Below, in pieces: positions 32,076 through 34,249 of a DNA stretch of 34,249 nt. Where the stretch lies: NCBI GenBank assembly GCA_000934455.1, contig KN882328.1, positions 29,972-64,220 of the forward strand. Reading direction: 5' to 3'. Position 1 is the first letter of the stretch, and the number at the start of each line of letters is the position of its first letter. The notes beneath the pieces were generated by a model. It saw only the letters and a program-made list of their open reading frames with translations, ran no database searches and was not told the DNA's origin. The position numbers and the translations under genes are program-made. This stretch comes from Apostichopus parvimensis. Taxonomy: Eukaryota; Echinodermata; Holothuroidea; Aspidochirotida; Stichopodidae.

Positions 32076-33876
32076 CTGGCTGGTAGATTCGGAAGGAGTT
32101 AGTGGGCGGTGCCTAGGGAGCAAAGGGCGCAGTGCTAAAATATTCTAAATGTGTAGTTAGGTAGATGGGAAAGTGCAATAGTGGAGTGGGAGACAGGTAA
32201 GAGAGGAGCGAAGTAAATCCTGGAAATACCAACAGTTTTGTGTTCAAATATACTGCTTTGTATCTCTACATTTGTGTAGCAGCTCGGTCAATCTGAACAG
32301 CATTTAGCTATATGTGAGACTAGACAAATGATTTTGCAGTTCGCCGATAGGTCAAGATTTACGGTATGTGAATATTGCTCTACTGGCACAGAAGGATCAT
32401 TTCACAGACTAGGGATCCAAGGTGTGTGATATTTTAGTGACTCAGTGTCAAGAAACTTGTCTGCATAATAAAGTAACATTTATTTAATAAATGAAAAAAA
32501 GAACCAGGCATAGCAAATGTGTTTGAGTAATGAAAACGGGTACTTACTTCATTATAAAACTATTACGATCAAAATAATTAAATACTTATACATTGACCAC
32601 AAAGATGCACTTGTAATGAAACCTACTCAAGGTCTGCATTTAAAGGGTTACATAAGGAAGAACTTTCATCCTGACGTGTCATACTGTAGGTCGAGAAAGA
32701 GTACCTTACTAATTACCTTTTCTTTAGCTAATTCAGTCTTCAAGACAAGTACTGTAGAATTCAACTCTGCTAAATCACTGCAGCGTTAGTGACGACTAGA
32801 CTCCTCGGAGTAGACATAAATGTAATCCACTGGTTAATAATTCTAACAACTTGACCGAAACATGTTCTATTAAAGCATCAATATTATACATTCCATTATA
32901 AACACAGTCAAACCAATCTCTAAATCTGCCAAATCCAGTGTGTTACTTTTGTGTAAGTAAATGATCACACAATCGTGATGAATTAATTCTTTTGCCAAAA
33001 ATTAGGTCGGGTCGGTATTCAGAGAGAATCCAGCCAATGAAACTTCAGACAGTATAACATTGTTGTTTCATGTCACTCTCTGGCATTCTTGCAAACTTGT
33101 TTTTCGATGTTCTGCAAAATATCAAATTTATTTTATGCCAGGTTACGACATCTATGAATTAGGACCCCCAAGAATGTGAATGTTAACGACTCAGTCAACA
33201 GCAACATGAGTGAAAATAAGGGAACCTTAAAGAATGCCTAAGGGAAGTATATCATTGAAGGTACTACAGGTATAAATGAATATTTGATATATTCAGATTC
33301 GATGTCTCCTTGGATGAACCCACAGACGGATGGAAGAACTGTACCAGGGTAGTTGGGGGTACTTGATGTATTTATAGGAACGTAAGGGTTAATTACAGCC
33401 CGTACATTTAATAATTAGGTAATAGGTTCCTTGACAAATTTGAAGATACATCTATACCAAGATATTCATTCTTCTATAGGGTGACACATATCTCCTTAAT
33501 AAACCAACTCCAGTGCAGTTATAGCAGGTTTCAGGATTAAAATCTAAGGCAGTTTACTTCATTATCACTAAGATCATTAATGTAAAAGTACCGTTGTTTC
33601 TTTGTTTAGGGCTTTGTTTGTTTTTTGGTAGCAGTACTGTAGTTACTTCAATTATCCTCTTTGGGAAAACTTCTCATTAATAGGAAATATACTCACTCAT
33701 TGAACGTTTATTGGCCCAACAAACAATGAAGGTATTTAATAGTGTGATATAAAAGCCTACCGTGTAAGTCTTTTGTTGTTTTTTCAAAGGTTATTTCTTC
33801 TCCAAATGTTCTGTCATTGAAATACAAACTTTGTTCCTGTTTGATAAATGCTGTCATCACTGTGTATTCTTTTCAG
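32076..33876. other. Stretch between two divergent gene starts
   Basis: It would contain the promoters of the minus-strand candidate (start 32552) and the plus-strand candidate (start 33878), plus the plus-strand gene's leader intron. A GC-box-like GGGCGG lies at 32104-32109. No TATA box or other exon was convincing. The 90-codon plus ORF at 32517-32789 has no domain. Confidence 0.35.
32548..32552 (-). CDS. Candidate first coding exon (ATGAA then donor)
   Basis: ATG with A at -3, followed by AA and a strong donor GTAAGTACC, ends in phase 2. That phase is what the exon at 32075-31998 needs. Only five coding bases are involved, so the evidence is the donor, the start context and the phase match, nothing more. 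Confidence 0.25.
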
Positions 33877-33938
33877 AATGACTCATGAAGTTGAAGGCGG
33901 GTCAAACCTTGATGACTGCTTGTACCGATTAAGTAAGG
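33877..33938 (+). CDS. Candidate first coding exon of a plus-strand gene
   Basis: A good acceptor GTATTCTTTTCAG|A is followed one base later by an ATG at 33878, then 20 complete codons (MTHEVEGGSNLDDCLYRLSK) and a donor G|GTAAGAAT whose intron starts at 33939. An alternative donor GTAAGG starts at 33933. The exon ends in phase 1 with either. The peptide is acidic and non-repetitive. The leader must be spliced from an upstream non-coding exon, and the rest of the gene lies to the right of the window. Product not recognised. Confidence 0.5.
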
Positions 33939-34249
33939 GTAAGAATAACTTCTTTACTGATCCTTAAAAGGAAACTACAGTGCTCGCAAGCCAATGAAAC
34001 ATAAAAGAATAAGAAGTAAAACTAAAAACTAAGAAAAAAGAAAAAACAGCAGGCTGTACAGAAATGGCAAGAAAGAAAATCTAACGTTTATAATTAATAT
34101 TATGACTTTTAATAGCCTGAGAAATGAAAGATAAAGGATGGCGGGTTTTGGTAACAGAAGAAAGCTGCCACTGCGCGGGATTACTTGTTTCACAAGGTGT
34201 GCAAGGAGGGGGTGGTTACTGTCAGTCTAAAGGGACCCCAGCTTGCTAC
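33939..34249. other. Probable intron start, nothing recognised
   Basis: Downstream of the donor at 33939; A-rich around 34010-34060, with no further exon before the window ends. Confidence 0.4.

Overview
This window is a piece of an AT-rich, intron-rich animal genome. It has no operons, no bacterial-type gene packing, isolated exons with canonical GT/AG splice signals, and several short retroelement relics. The repeats (a tRNA-headed SINE, a non-LTR retrotransposon tail ending in (AAT)n, a repeat with TGACCTTTGACCT motifs, and a GTTTCGAACCTAGCAGG hairpin repeat) resemble families I associate with marine invertebrate deuterostomes such as echinoderms or amphioxus. That assignment is an inference from repeat style, and a species cannot be named from the sequence. 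A run of 950 N (13927-14876) marks an assembly gap.

The one large, clearly coding object is a minus-strand exon from about 16609 or 16445 down to 14919. It encodes at least 509 residues of Ser-rich, probably disordered protein and ends at a perfect splice donor. Its last third loosely resembles the N-terminal regulatory region of inositol 1,4,5-trisphosphate 3-kinases (ITPKB-like). No catalytic exon was found in the window, so the assignment is tentative. The gap begins directly downstream of this exon and probably hides the next one.

Four other exon candidates are supported mainly by splice and start signals. The first is a minus-strand first coding exon at 2186-2058 (43 residues, then GTAAGT). 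The second is a minus-strand two-exon start at 32552-32548 plus 32075-31998. The third is a plus-strand short first coding exon at 33877-33938 with two overlapping in-frame donors. The fourth is a plus-strand terminal-exon-like ORF at 20088-20339 followed by AATAAA. A TATAAAAGG box with an adjacent inverted CCAAT box and a downstream GTAAGTAT donor (26034-25948, minus) looks like a core promoter plus untranslated first exon. It could serve the 16.4 kb exon, but this is unproven.

Layout: 1-2057 holds a minisatellite and a poly-G run; 2058-2186 is a first exon; 2187-8058 is non-coding with a G4 motif and a long polypurine tract; 8059-8240 is a SINE; 8241-12160 is non-coding; 12161-12560 is a GC-rich multi-hairpin repeat; 12561-13926 is non-coding next to the gap; 14877-16609 is the main exon; 16610-25499 is mostly intron-like or intergenic DNA with one ORF and one hairpin repeat; 25500-25930 is a tandem repeat; 25948-26034 is a promoter candidate; 28201-28587 is a recent tandem duplication; 28777-28950 is a retrotransposon tail; 30555-30800 is the DR1-bearing repeat; 31998-33938 holds the starts of two divergent gene candidates. 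No CRISPR array, rRNA gene or complete mobile element was seen.
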